From Catellatospora citrea (GTDB lineage Bacteria > Actinomycetota > Actinomycetes > Mycobacteriales > Micromonosporaceae), in NCBI RefSeq assembly GCF_003610235.1, contig NZ_RAPR01000001.1, positions 6,076,001 to 6,140,000 of the forward strand: a DNA stretch of 64,000 nucleotides, written 5' to 3'. Of this stretch, positions 51,492-60,323 are shown in pieces. Every line of letters begins with the position of its first letter. The stretch's first letter is position 1. The notes below the pieces were generated by a model, which made no database searches, was not told where the DNA came from, and worked only from the letters and a program-made list of their open reading frames with translations. Made by a program: the position numbers and the translations under genes.

Positions 51492-53879
51492 TCAGAAAGC
51501 GAGTGTCCAGTTGTTGAGGGTGCCCGCGGCTCCACCGGAGACGTCCTCGACGCGGAGTTTCCACGTGCCGGAGACCGGCGATGTCCTGGCGTCGACGGTG
51601 TAGGTCTTCCTGGCGCTCGCTGCGGTGTCCGTTGCGGATGCCGCCTTTACCAGGTACACCTTGCCGTTCGGGTCCAGTAGCTGGATCTTCAGCTCGCCGC
51701 GCAGCTGGTGCGTGGCCGCCACGTGCACCTTGAGCTCCCTCGGCGCGTTGCCGGTGAAGCCGCTCACGGTGATCGGCGAGTCGACGTAGCCGGGGTTGGG
51801 AATAGCCAGGCCGGTCTGGTTCTCGAACGCGGGGAAGGTCAGCGACCAGGCCGTGAGGAAGCCCCGGGAGCCCGCTGAGGTGTCCTGGACGAGGAGCTTC
51901 CAGGTCCCGTTGGCCGGTGATGCGCCGGCGTCGACCGTGTACGTGGTGCCGATGGTGCCACCGCTCTCCGCCGAGTTCGCGGCTTTGACGAGGTACGTCC
52001 GGCCGTCCGGGGCGACCAGATCGAATCTCAGGTCACCGCGCCATTCGTGCGTGGCGCCTACGTACACCCGCAACGCGCCTGCGGCCTTGCCGGTGAATCC
52101 GTCGACTGTCAGCTGCGACGTCAGTGTTCCCGGGTCCGGGATGAGGAATGACCCTGTCTTCTCGTAGGAGCTGCCGAAGGTCAGCGACCAGGACGTGAGG
52201 GTGCCGTTGGCACCGGCGTCGGCGTCCAGGACGACCAGCTTCCAGGTCCCGTCGGCCGGGCTCGTGCTCGCGTCGACCGTGTAGGTGGTGCTGATGGTGC
52301 CGCTGCCTTCCGCCGACAGCGGCTTGAGGGGGTGCGTCTGACCGTCCGGGGCGACCAGATCGATCCGGAGTTCACCGCGCCACTGGTGCGTGATGCCCAC
52401 GTACACCTTCAAGGCCCGTGACGCGTTGCCGGGCACGCCGTCGACGGTGATCGGCGCCTGGAGGGTGCCGGGGTTGGGAATCGCGTAGTCCTTCTCGTTG
52501 ACGATCGTGGTGGGGCGTGGCTCCGGGTCCGGGTCGGGTTCGGGTGCGGTTCCGCTGAGGGCCCGGCCGACGTCGATACGGGGGGTGCTGCCGCCGGTGT
52601 ACGTGATGGTCTTCCCGGTGGTGCTCAGCCGGCTCTGCAACGCGGCGATGGTTTCGGTGGGGAACGCCTGCCGCAGGACGGCCAGGGCGCCGGACACATG
52701 GGGGGCGGCCATGGACGTGCCGTTCTTGGAACCGTAGCCGCCGCCGGGGACGGAGGAGACGATGCCGGTGCCGGGTGCGAGGTAGTCCAGCAGCGGTCCG
52801 CTGTTGGTGAAGGTGGACAGCTGGTCGTCGTCGGTAGTGGCGCCGACCGTGATGGCCGACGTCACGCAGCCGGGGGCGTTGACCGCGTCGGTGTAGCCGT
52901 TGTTGCCGGCCGCGACGACGGTGGCGACCCCCTGGGCGAGCAGCCCGTCGATGATCGCCTGACGGGGGTCGGTGTCGCAGGCGGTGGTCCAGCGTCCCGC
53001 CCCGAGGGACAGGTTCGCGGCGACGACGTTGGTCCCGGCCGCCTTCAGCGCCGATACCTTCTCCAGGCCTCTGATCTGGGAGCTGGTGAAGCTGAGCACG
53101 CACGGGGCAGCCTCGGCCCCGCAGTAGTCCTCGGAATCGAACCGGGAGAACACCTGGATGGCGATGATGTCTGCGCCGGGGGCGACACCGTGTGCGGGTG
53201 CGCCGCTGATGCCGGCTCCGTTCCCGGCGGCGATGCCGGCGATGTGGGTGCCGTGGGAGCAGGCGTCGCCCAGCGTGGCACACGGACCGGCGTCGGCGTC
53301 TGCGCTGCCGGGGCCTTCCTGCTCGGCGGCGCCGCTGGGGCAGAGGCTGCTCGCGCCGTAGGCCTCGTCGTTGACCGAGAAACACGCTTCGGTCTTGACC
53401 CGGTTGGCCAGGAAAGGGTGCCGGGTGGCGACACCGGTGTCCAGGACCGCTATCGCGGCGCCCGCGCCGGTCTTGCCTGCCGCGTAGGCCTTGTCGCCCC
53501 CGATCAGCGGCACGCTGTCGTTCAGCGTCGGTGGCACCGGCACGTCCTCGGTGACGCTGACGACGCCTGGCTGGGCGGCCAGCCTGTCCAGGCCGGCTTT
53601 GTCGACCTGGAGGGTGACCATCGGCAGCCGGTCGAAGGACTGCACCTTCCGGCCAGCGGTCGCCGCGCCCGGCAAGCCCGAACGGTCCTCGGTGACGACG
53701 TTGACGCGGACGGTGCCGCGTTCCTGGGCCTTGCGCAGCAGCGGTGGGTCGACCGGGCTGCCGTTCACGGCGGAGGCCGGGCTGATCTCGAACGGAGTTT
53801 CGGTGTTCACCGGCAGCGCGGTGGACACGACGCTCAGCGCCACGACGGCGCTGAGCGTGGCCCAGAGGGGATTCTTCAC
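51492..53879 (-). CDS. Secreted subtilisin-like (S8) peptidase with three P domains
   Basis: A 795-residue exported serine protease. After a signal (LWATLSAVVALSVVSTALPV) and an I9-like propeptide (about 55-115), the catalytic domain has Asp in IAVLDTGVATRHPFL, His in CSHGTHIAGIAAG, the oxyanion Asn in VVAAGNNGY and Ser in NGTSMAAPHVSGALAVL. Three proprotein-convertase P-type repeats of about 100 residues follow: IPNPGTLQAPITVDGV, IPDPGTLTSQLTVDGF and IPNPGYVDSPITVSGF, each with a W-R/L-G-E/D-L strand. GTG 53879 is preferred, with GGAG just upstream; GTG 53891 is possible. It lies downstream of the YD-repeat/phospholipase gene on the same strand. Confidence 0.88.
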   Translation of the reverse strand: MKNPLWATLSAVVALSVVSTALPVNTETPFEISPASAVNGSPVDPPLLRKAQERGTVRVNVVTEDRSGLPGAATAGRKVQSFDRLPMVTLQVDKAGLDRLAAQPGVVSVTEDVPVPPTLNDSVPLIGGDKAYAAGKTGAGAAIAVLDTGVATRHPFLANRVKTEACFSVNDEAYGASSLCPSGAAEQEGPGSADADAGPCATLGDACSHGTHIAGIAAGNGAGISGAPAHGVAPGADIIAIQVFSRFDSEDYCGAEAAPCVLSFTSSQIRGLEKVSALKAAGTNVVAANLSLGAGRWTTACDTDPRQAIIDGLLAQGVATVVAAGNNGYTDAVNAPGCVTSAITVGATTDDDQLSTFTNSGPLLDYLAPGTGIVSSVPGGGYGSKNGTSMAAPHVSGALAVLRQAFPTETIAALQSRLSTTGKTITYTGGSTPRIDVGRALSGTAPEPDPDPEPRPTTIVNEKDYAIPNPGTLQAPITVDGVPGNASRALKVYVGITHQWRGELRIDLVAPDGQTHPLKPLSAEGSGTISTTYTVDASTSPADGTWKLVVLDADAGANGTLTSWSLTFGSSYEKTGSFLIPDPGTLTSQLTVDGFTGKAAGALRVYVGATHEWRGDLRFDLVAPDGRTYLVKAANSAESGGTIGTTYTVDAGASPANGTWKLLVQDTSAGSRGFLTAWSLTFPAFENQTGLAIPNPGYVDSPITVSGFTGNAPRELKVHVAATHQLRGELKIQLLDPNGKVYLVKAASATDTAASARKTYTVDARTSPVSGTWKLRVEDVSGGAAGTLNNWTLAF

Positions 53880-53937
53880 TTGGTACTCCACCGAGGAAGG
53901 GGGATAGGAACGTGTTGTGGATGCGCGCGGACGAAGG

Positions 53938-53974
53938 AGGGCCGGGCGGCGGGGGTCCCTTGCGGCCCGGCCCT
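53938..53974 (-). terminator. Terminator of the YD-repeat/phospholipase gene
   Basis: A perfect 10-bp stem (AGGGCCGGGC 53938-53947, GCCCGGCCCT 53965-53974) lies 55 nt after the stop of the upstream minus-strand gene and 58 nt before the subtilase start. Confidence 0.55.
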
Positions 53975-54029
53975 CACGGTCTTCTGCTGGAGGGGCGTCG
54001 GTGCTGATCTGAGCGGGGTGCCCGGTGGG

Positions 54030-55670
54030 TCAGGTGGCGTTCGCGCCGTTCTTCGGGTTTCCGCCGGCCCTTACGGCCAAGAGGTAGACGAAGGCCGTCC
54101 CCACGCAGGGGGCTGCGAGGCGATAGGCGGGGCAGGTTTGCCAGCGGACCATGCTGTACATCGCATGGTCGACAGCGCCCTTCTGTGACCGGTCCAGGTA
54201 GTAGGAGTACCCCTTGTAGGTGTTGCCGATCGTGCCGTAGCCGTAGTCGTGGGAGTCGCACGCGGCACGGTAGTCCCAGCCGCCCGGCTTGTTCGGCGCC
54301 ATGGTGCAGTGGTCATGGTCGATGCCGATCACCCTGGCGTTGGTGGGGGTGTGCTTGGGGAGCGGTCGGTGCCAGCCGTAGTGGGCCACCCACGTTGCGC
54401 AGGCCGTCTTCGTGTACCACATCCACGTCGAGGCGGTGGAGCAGACTCGAGGGTATGCCTGCTGGTCGGTGATCTCGCTGCCGACGAACTCGTTCGGGAA
54501 CGGGCCGACGGCTGTGGCCAGTGACAGGCTGGGCGGGCCCTCCAGGGTGCCGCCCGGCGCGGTGCCCGCATAGAAGGTCTGTGCTGCCTGCGGGGCGGCG
54601 GCCGCACCGGTGAACGTCAGGTCCCAGCGGGTGCCGTCGTCGGTGGTGGCGGTGGCCAGCCGCCGGTTGCCGTCGTAGCTGTAACTGTTCAGGTCGCTGC
54701 CCGCCGCCGGGTTGCTGACCTTCCGCAGCAGTTTGGAGCTGTCGTAGGAGTACCGGGCGAGGGTCTGGACGGTCTGGCCCTCGGTGAGGGTGATCTCCTT
54801 CACCTGGCCGCTCACGTCGCCGAGGACGGCGCTGGAAGCGGTGGTCGCCGTGGCGTAATAGACCTTGAGGGATTGCGCCGGGTTCTCCCCCCGGGCGGGT
54901 TCGGTGATGCTGGAGACGCGGCCCGTGCTGTCGTAGGAGGCCGTGGACTGCTTGTGCGCCTTGTCACCCACCGCCGTGACACGCCAGTTGTCGCCGCCGC
55001 CGCCGACCTGCTTCCAGGTGAAGGAGGGCTTGAGGTCGGCTGCCGGGATCGGCGTGCCCGACTGGTCGACGAAGACGTCGTCGCCCGGCTCGACCTGGGT
55101 CAGGTCGATGTTCAGCGTCTCCACGACGGTCGTCTTCAACATGCCGGCGAGGTCGTCCCACTTGCTCGTCGCGACCAGCGTGGAGCCGTCGGCGGCCCGG
55201 TAGGTGCTGACACTGCCGCCGTTGGCGCCGGCGACCGAATCGGCCAGGTCGTAGCGGGTGGACTGGTTGCTCGTCAGGTCGGTCGTGGTGATCGCGCCGG
55301 AGCCCGGGGTGAGCTTGCGGCTGAGCTGTCCGCCCAGGAAGTCGGCTTCCCAGCTGGGGCCGAAGACACCGAGGTCGGAGCGGTTGGCGGGTGCTTCCTG
55401 CGCCTGCGAGACCCCCTGGGCCTGGCCGGCGACGGTGTGCAACCGGCCCATCAGGCCCGCTGGTATGTCGTTCTCGGGGACCTCGTACCGCTCGCTTGCG
55501 GAAAGGTAGATCCCAGGGCCGATGTACCGGATCTCGCCCTGGGCGAGGGGTTGTTGAGGTGGCAGTTCAGCCGCGGACGCCCCCTGTTGCGGGAGCAACA
55601 GGGCCATCGACTGCGCGATCAATACGGCCATCGAGCTGGCCGCGACGACAGGGACTGCGGTTCTTCGCAT
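54030..55670 (-). CDS. Secreted YD-repeat (RHS-like) protein with C-terminal phospholipase A2 domain
   Basis: A 546-residue exported protein. Signal: VPVVAASSMAVLIAQSMALL. The middle (about 60-380) is beta-rich with RHS/YD-type units: ASYDSTGRVSSITEPARGEN, ARYSYDSSKLLRKVSNPAAG and YSYDGNRRLATATTDDG. After a linker the last 150 residues match the prokaryotic phospholipase A2 family: IDHDHCTMAPNKPGGWDYRA, the catalytic ACDSHDYGYG with the His-Asp pair, and a following helix with YLDRSQKGAVDHAMY ending with Cys for the disulfide. It may cleave phospholipids of other cells. The repeat part is too short for a full RHS cage. Confidence 0.75.
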   Translation of the reverse strand: MRRTAVPVVAASSMAVLIAQSMALLLPQQGASAAELPPQQPLAQGEIRYIGPGIYLSASERYEVPENDIPAGLMGRLHTVAGQAQGVSQAQEAPANRSDLGVFGPSWEADFLGGQLSRKLTPGSGAITTTDLTSNQSTRYDLADSVAGANGGSVSTYRAADGSTLVATSKWDDLAGMLKTTVVETLNIDLTQVEPGDDVFVDQSGTPIPAADLKPSFTWKQVGGGGDNWRVTAVGDKAHKQSTASYDSTGRVSSITEPARGENPAQSLKVYYATATTASSAVLGDVSGQVKEITLTEGQTVQTLARYSYDSSKLLRKVSNPAAGSDLNSYSYDGNRRLATATTDDGTRWDLTFTGAAAAPQAAQTFYAGTAPGGTLEGPPSLSLATAVGPFPNEFVGSEITDQQAYPRVCSTASTWMWYTKTACATWVAHYGWHRPLPKHTPTNARVIGIDHDHCTMAPNKPGGWDYRAACDSHDYGYGTIGNTYKGYSYYLDRSQKGAVDHAMYSMVRWQTCPAYRLAAPCVGTAFVYLLAVRAGGNPKNGANAT

Positions 55671-56157
55671 GTTGTTCCCTTCGGGCGGAGTCGACCTTCG
55701 GTGATCGACGACAATGGACCCTAGGGATTGCGAAACATATTCGCAAGGATGTCAACGCGAAAAAGAAATGTCTTTTCGGGGGTGCGAAACCCGGGCACCA
55801 CAAAGGCGTTACAACCGACGGTGACAGCGTGAATGCACGGGTTATCGAATGTGGTGTCGCGATGGCCGGGAATGGCCACCGAATGCCCGCACGAACGGGC
55901 ATACGGTGAGCTCGCCGAGCTGTCAGCTGGATGCAGTCACAGATCTAGTCTCGCGACCCGCCCATTATGCACGTGTCGCGATCGGTGTTTAGTCGACTTT
56001 GGATAGACGCGCATCTCGAGGGCGTAATGAATCGCGGAGAACACGGTGACGGCGTCGCGCGGGCCTGTTCTGATCGCCACTGACCGGGAAGGTAAGTGGA
56101 TATCCAGTAGACGCTGCCAACCTGGCTTCGGGCGATCTTGTTCCGGAAGGCGAGCCG
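55671..56157. promoter_or_regulatory. Divergent promoter region with operator-like palindrome
   Basis: No gene. TTGCGAA (55728-55734) and TTCGCAA (55740-55746) form a perfect inverted repeat with a 5-bp spacer, about 60 bp upstream of the YD-repeat gene. Around it (55725-55780) the sequence is A/T-rich. A binding site for a regulator of the secreted gene or of the divergent AfsR-type gene is likely. Confidence 0.45.
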
Positions 56158-57993
56158 ATGCCGCACCCCACTCGGATCTGCGTACTCGGACCTGTTCGGG
56201 CCTGGGCCGGCGGACTGGAGATCGATCTCGGTTCCCCGCAGCAACGTGCCACCTTCGCGCTTCTGCTGCTGAGCGAGGGAGAGGTCAGCATCGAGACACT
56301 CGTGGACGGCATCTGGGGCGCCAGCCCGCCACGAACCGCGGTCAGCACCGCCCGGACCTACGTCTATCGGCTCCGGACGGCGTTACGCAGCGCGGGTGTC
56401 TCGATCCGCTCTGTGGGTGGGGGGTATTCGCTGAGCGTTCCGGACGAGGCGGTGGACGTCCGGATCTTCCGTCGGGATGTCGTCGCGGCCCGGACCCTTC
56501 TGGCGAACGGCGACGAGCCCGCTGCGACCGACCGGCTCTCGGCTGCGATCGGCCTTGGGGCCGGCACCCCGCTGATGGGGGTCCCCGGTCCGTTCGCCGA
56601 ATCTCAGCGCACCTCGCTGCTGCAGGCGCGCCTGACCGCGCACGAGGAGCTGCTCGCCCTGACGATCGAACGAGGCGAAGGTGCGGATGCGGCGCTGACC
56701 CTGGCCGGTCTGGTCGAGGAGAACCCGCTGCGAGAACGCATCCGCGGGCTGCACATGTGGGCGCTCTACCGCTCCGGCCGCCAGGCCGACGCGATCACCA
56801 GTTATCACGACGCCCGGCGCCGACTGGCCGACGAGCTCGGTGTGGATCCGGGGCCCGCGTTGCAGGGCATGTACCGGCGGATCCTGGATGCGGACCCCAT
56901 GCTCCAGGTCCGCGCGCCCGCCCTTGCCGCACCGACACCGGCCGGTTCGGCGGCTGTGCCGGCTCAACTGCCGGCCCCGGCTCTCGACTTCACGGGACGG
57001 AACGGGCTGCTCGCGACGCTGACCGAGCTGATCAGGCCCGGCGCGGTCATCGGGGTGACCGGGATGGCGGGGGCGGGTAAGACCGCGCTGGCGGTGCAGG
57101 CGGCTCATGCTGCCCGGGACCGGTTCCCGGACGGGCAGCTGTACGTCTCGCTGGCCGATGACGACGGAAAGCCGGTCCCGGCGGGGGACGCGCTCACGTT
57201 TCTGCTCCACAGCGTCGGCGTTCCAGCGTCGGCAGTGCCGACCGAGACCGCCCAGCGTGCGGCTTTGTGGCGCAGTACGGTAGCTGGCCGTCGCCTGCTG
57301 GTGGTGATCGACGACGCAGTCGCCGGAGACGCGGTCACCGAGCTCATCCCGGCCGCGCCGGGCAGCGCGACCGTGGTGACCAGCCAACGGCGCCTCGCCG
57401 AGGTGCCAGTCACCTGTTGGGAGGACGTGGGGGCGATGGAGCCGGACGACGCCGTCGCACTGATCCGCACGACCGCCGCGTCGGCCGCGGATGTGGTCGA
57501 TCCGACGGCGCTGGCGCGTATCGCCGCAGCTTGTTCGTACCTGCCGATCGCGCTGCGCATGGTGGGCGCCCGGCTTGCGGCGCGCGCACACTGGGACCGC
57601 CACGCCTTGGCACAGTATGTGTGGGACTGCTCAGCGGCTTGGGTGTCCTCCGGCGAGGCCGAGCGGGGCGCCACGGCCCGGATCCAGCGGTCGTACCTGA
57701 GGCTGCCCGAAACGACGGCCCATGCCCTGCGCGTCGTCGGAGCCGCTGATCTCACTGACATCACGGTCGGTGAAGTCGCCGGCCCGCTGAACGTGACCGA
57801 GCACGCGGCCGCGTACGAGCTCGAGGAACTGGTCCAGCTGCACCTGGTGGAGGCGGTCACCTGCGGCCGGTATCGCCTTCCGCCGGTCGTCCGGCAGTTC
57901 CTTCGCGCCTCGGCAGGCTCGGTCATGGCCGAATATCCCGGCGGCCGGAGCGACGGCAGTAATTCATGTCGAACGATGATTGTCTCGATGTGA
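56158..57993 (+). CDS. AfsR/SARP-type regulator with NTPase domain
   Basis: A 611-residue transcriptional activator. The N-terminal winged helix (ICVLGPVRAWAGGLEIDLGS, then LVDGIWGASPPRTA and VYRLRTALRSAGVSIRSV) and BTAD domain (DVRIFRRDVVAARTLL to about 245) define a SARP. The following ATPase domain has Walker A VTGMAGAGKTALAVQAA and the acidic strand LLVVIDDAVAG, then ATVVTSQRRLA. It ends soon after the winged-helix module that follows the ATPase; no tetratricopeptide repeats remain, so it is shorter than full AfsR. GGAAGG precedes ATG 56158. It probably controls the adjacent sugar importer or secreted enzymes. Confidence 0.8.
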   Translation: MPHPTRICVLGPVRAWAGGLEIDLGSPQQRATFALLLLSEGEVSIETLVDGIWGASPPRTAVSTARTYVYRLRTALRSAGVSIRSVGGGYSLSVPDEAVDVRIFRRDVVAARTLLANGDEPAATDRLSAAIGLGAGTPLMGVPGPFAESQRTSLLQARLTAHEELLALTIERGEGADAALTLAGLVEENPLRERIRGLHMWALYRSGRQADAITSYHDARRRLADELGVDPGPALQGMYRRILDADPMLQVRAPALAAPTPAGSAAVPAQLPAPALDFTGRNGLLATLTELIRPGAVIGVTGMAGAGKTALAVQAAHAARDRFPDGQLYVSLADDDGKPVPAGDALTFLLHSVGVPASAVPTETAQRAALWRSTVAGRRLLVVIDDAVAGDAVTELIPAAPGSATVVTSQRRLAEVPVTCWEDVGAMEPDDAVALIRTTAASAADVVDPTALARIAAACSYLPIALRMVGARLAARAHWDRHALAQYVWDCSAAWVSSGEAERGATARIQRSYLRLPETTAHALRVVGAADLTDITVGEVAGPLNVTEHAAAYELEELVQLHLVEAVTCGRYRLPPVVRQFLRASAGSVMAEYPGGRSDGSNSCRTMIVSM

Positions 57994-58338
57994 ATTCGAC
58001 TGTCGGTGCGCTTTCTGTCACGCAATGAAATCCTACTGGCGGGTAAACCTATGGCGCGCGCTGACAGGCGCGGCGTGACCGGCTCAGGGCCGCTTCGTCC
58101 GGGCCGGTCACGCGACCTTGTGATGTTGGACACGGCGCTTGCCTGAACTGTTCTCCAGGTGGGGCCGTTCTAACTCGTTGACGGTCGTACGTGGACGGAA
58201 ACCCAGAAGTTGCCAGGCAGTTGGCCATGCCGATCGCTGCTCAGGCGCCGATGATCCTGAGGCGGCACTGCCGGGAGCAAGCACTGATACAGCAATCGAC
58301 TCTATTTGCTCAACGCTAAACCGCCGAAAAGAGAAACA
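57994..58338 (+). promoter_or_regulatory. Leader region of the sugar ABC operon, with regulator terminator
   Basis: No gene. A perfect 11-bp hairpin (GCGTGACCGGC 58073-58083, GCCGGTCACGC 58103-58113) about 80 nt after the regulator stop is its likely terminator. The remaining 225 bases must hold the importer promoter; a patch near 58278-58320 is A/T-richer. Confidence 0.5.
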
Positions 58339-59253
58339 ATGCCGGTCCGCGTCTCCGCGACGATACAACCTGGCGCCTCGCAGGCACGCCGACACGATTC
58401 ACGGGTGGGCTGGGGATTCGTCGGCCCCTTCGTGGCAGTGTTCGCGTTCGTCTTCCTGGCCCCCATCGCCTACGCGATCTGGCTGAGTTTGTTCCGGACG
58501 CGGCTCATCGGCGGAACCGGCTTCGTCGGCCTGGACAACTACGGGCAGGCCTTCGTCGATCCGCAGTTCTGGGAGTCGGCGGGGCGGGTGTCGCTGTTCC
58601 TCGTCGTCCAGGTGCCGATCATGTTGTTCCTGGCGCTGCTGGTCGCCCTCGCCATCGACAGTGGTCGCCTCTATGGCAAGGCGTTCTTCCGGGTCGCCGT
58701 GTTCATGCCCTACGCCGTTCCGGCCGTGGTCGCGACGCTGATGTGGGGCTTCATGTACGGCTCCCGGTTCGGCCTCGTCGGCAACATCAACGACGTGTTC
58801 GGCCTGTCGCTGCCCGACCCGCTCTCCCCGGATCTGCTGCTGGCATCGATCGGCAACATCGTGACCTGGGAGTTCGTCGGCTACAACATGTTGATCTTCT
58901 ACAGTGCGCTGCAGGTTGTGCCGCAGTCGCTCTACGAAGCCGCCGAGATCGACGGCGCGGACCAGTGGGGCGTGATCCGCTGGATCAAGCTACCGGCGAT
59001 CCGCGGAGTGCTGCTGATCGCGACGATCTTCTCCATCATCGGCAGCTTCCAGCTGTTCAACGAGCCGAACATCCTGCAGAGCCTCGCGCCCAACGTGATC
59101 ACCACGCACTACACGCCGAACATGTACGCCTACTCCTTGTCGTTCTCCGGCCAGCAGTACGACTACTCGGCCACCGTCGCCATCGTCATGGGCATCATCA
59201 CGGTGGTCGTGGCCTACGCCGTGCAGCTACGCGGCACCAGGAAGGGGCACTGA
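58339..59253 (+). CDS. Carbohydrate ABC importer permease (MalF/UgpA type)
   Basis: A 304-residue six-segment permease. It starts with a cytoplasmic tail, then GWGFVGPFVAVFAFVFLAPI. The coupling EAA motif is SLYEAAEIDGADQWGVIRWI followed by KLPAIRG. ATG 58339 is chosen (weak AAAAGAGAAA upstream); the frame is open 11 codons further back. It pairs with the next gene, three bases downstream of its stop. Confidence 0.87.
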   Translation: MPVRVSATIQPGASQARRHDSRVGWGFVGPFVAVFAFVFLAPIAYAIWLSLFRTRLIGGTGFVGLDNYGQAFVDPQFWESAGRVSLFLVVQVPIMLFLALLVALAIDSGRLYGKAFFRVAVFMPYAVPAVVATLMWGFMYGSRFGLVGNINDVFGLSLPDPLSPDLLLASIGNIVTWEFVGYNMLIFYSALQVVPQSLYEAAEIDGADQWGVIRWIKLPAIRGVLLIATIFSIIGSFQLFNEPNILQSLAPNVITTHYTPNMYAYSLSFSGQQYDYSATVAIVMGIITVVVAYAVQLRGTRKGH

Positions 59254-59256
59254 GCC

Positions 59257-60168
59257 ATGACCAGGACCGCACTGCGGCAAAAAACCCACAGCGATGCCGT
59301 CATGACCGGCATGCTCGGCGCGAAACGACCCCGACGAAGCCCGCTGCTGACCGTCCTCACCGGTATCGTCCTGATCTACAGCCTGGTTCCGCTCGGATGG
59401 CTGTTCATCAACGCCACCAAGTCCCAGGCCGGACTGTTCGACTCGTTCGGGCTGTGGTTCACGGGCGACTTCTCGCTGTTCGAGAACATCGGTGCCACGC
59501 TCGCCTACGACGACGGCGTGTTCGTTCGCTGGCTGCTCAACACCCTGCTTTACGTGGTGCTGGGCGCGGGCGGCGCGACCGTGCTGGCCACCCTGGGCGG
59601 GTACGGCCTGGCGAAGTTCGACTTCCCCGGCAAGCGCGCCGTGTTCGCCACCGTCATCGGCGCGGTGGCCGTGCCGGGCACCGCGTTGGCCGTGCCGACC
59701 TTCTTGATGTTCTCCAAGCTCGGGCTGACCAACACCCCCTGGGCCGTGATCATCCCCTCGCTCATCTCCCCGTTCGGCCTCTACCTCATGTGCACCTACG
59801 CCACTCAGGCCATCCCGAACGGGCTCATGGAGGCCGCGCGCATGGACGGTGCGGGCGAACTGCGGACCTTCCTGCGTGTCTGCGTGCCGCTGCTCGCGCC
59901 CGGCATCGTCACGGTCGCGCTGTTCACCATGGTCGCGACGTGGAACAACTACTTCCTGCCGCTGATCATGCTCAAGGACCCGGACTGGTACCCGCTGACC
60001 CTGGGCCTCAACGCGTGGAACGACCAGGCCGCCACCGCCGGCGGGCAGGCCATCTTCCACCTCGTCATCACCGGCTCGCTGCTCACCATCCTGCCGCTGC
60101 TGGCCGCCTTCCTGTTCCTGCAGCGCTACTGGCAGTCCGGCCTGGCCACCGGCGGCGTCAAGGACTGA
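59257..60168 (+). CDS. Carbohydrate ABC importer permease (MalG/UgpE type)
   Basis: A 303-residue permease of the second type: LTGIVLIYSLVPLGWLFINA as segment one and the EAA motif GLMEAARMDGAGELRTFLRV followed by CVPLLAPGI. AGGAAGGGG upstream of ATG 59257. No ATPase gene is in the operon, so a shared MsiK-type ATPase encoded elsewhere is expected, as is usual in actinobacteria. Confidence 0.87.
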   Translation: MTRTALRQKTHSDAVMTGMLGAKRPRRSPLLTVLTGIVLIYSLVPLGWLFINATKSQAGLFDSFGLWFTGDFSLFENIGATLAYDDGVFVRWLLNTLLYVVLGAGGATVLATLGGYGLAKFDFPGKRAVFATVIGAVAVPGTALAVPTFLMFSKLGLTNTPWAVIIPSLISPFGLYLMCTYATQAIPNGLMEAARMDGAGELRTFLRVCVPLLAPGIVTVALFTMVATWNNYFLPLIMLKDPDWYPLTLGLNAWNDQAATAGGQAIFHLVITGSLLTILPLLAAFLFLQRYWQSGLATGGVKD

Positions 60169-60206
60169 CGAACGACGCCCGTTTGCCTGCCGGATGCCGG
60201 CAGACA

Positions 60207-60249
60207 GCCGGCCGCGATCCCCCCAGGACATGGCGGGGATCCAGCCGGC
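60207..60249 (+). promoter_or_regulatory. Intra-operon hairpin upstream of the binding-protein gene
   Basis: GATCCCC (60216-60222) pairs with GGGGATC (60235-60241), extended outward by GCCGGC on both sides. It stands between the permease and binding-protein cistrons and could stabilise the downstream mRNA, giving more binding protein. Confidence 0.45.
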
Positions 60250-60323
60250 CGCCGGTGGTGCCCAGATCCAGGACCGGTGCCAACCCGCACTGGTCCCTCT
60301 ACCCCCCGTTTGAAAGGACAACG

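Noticed and set aside
52698..54188. Rightward open frame of 496 codons
   Set aside because: It is antisense to the subtilase, whose catalytic triad is clear; the composition is a GC-frame shadow.
58743..60323. Open frame continuous with the sugar-binding protein gene
   Set aside because: The part before 60324 is Arg/His-rich and overlaps both permeases; the real start is the ATG with ribosome site and lipoprotein signal.
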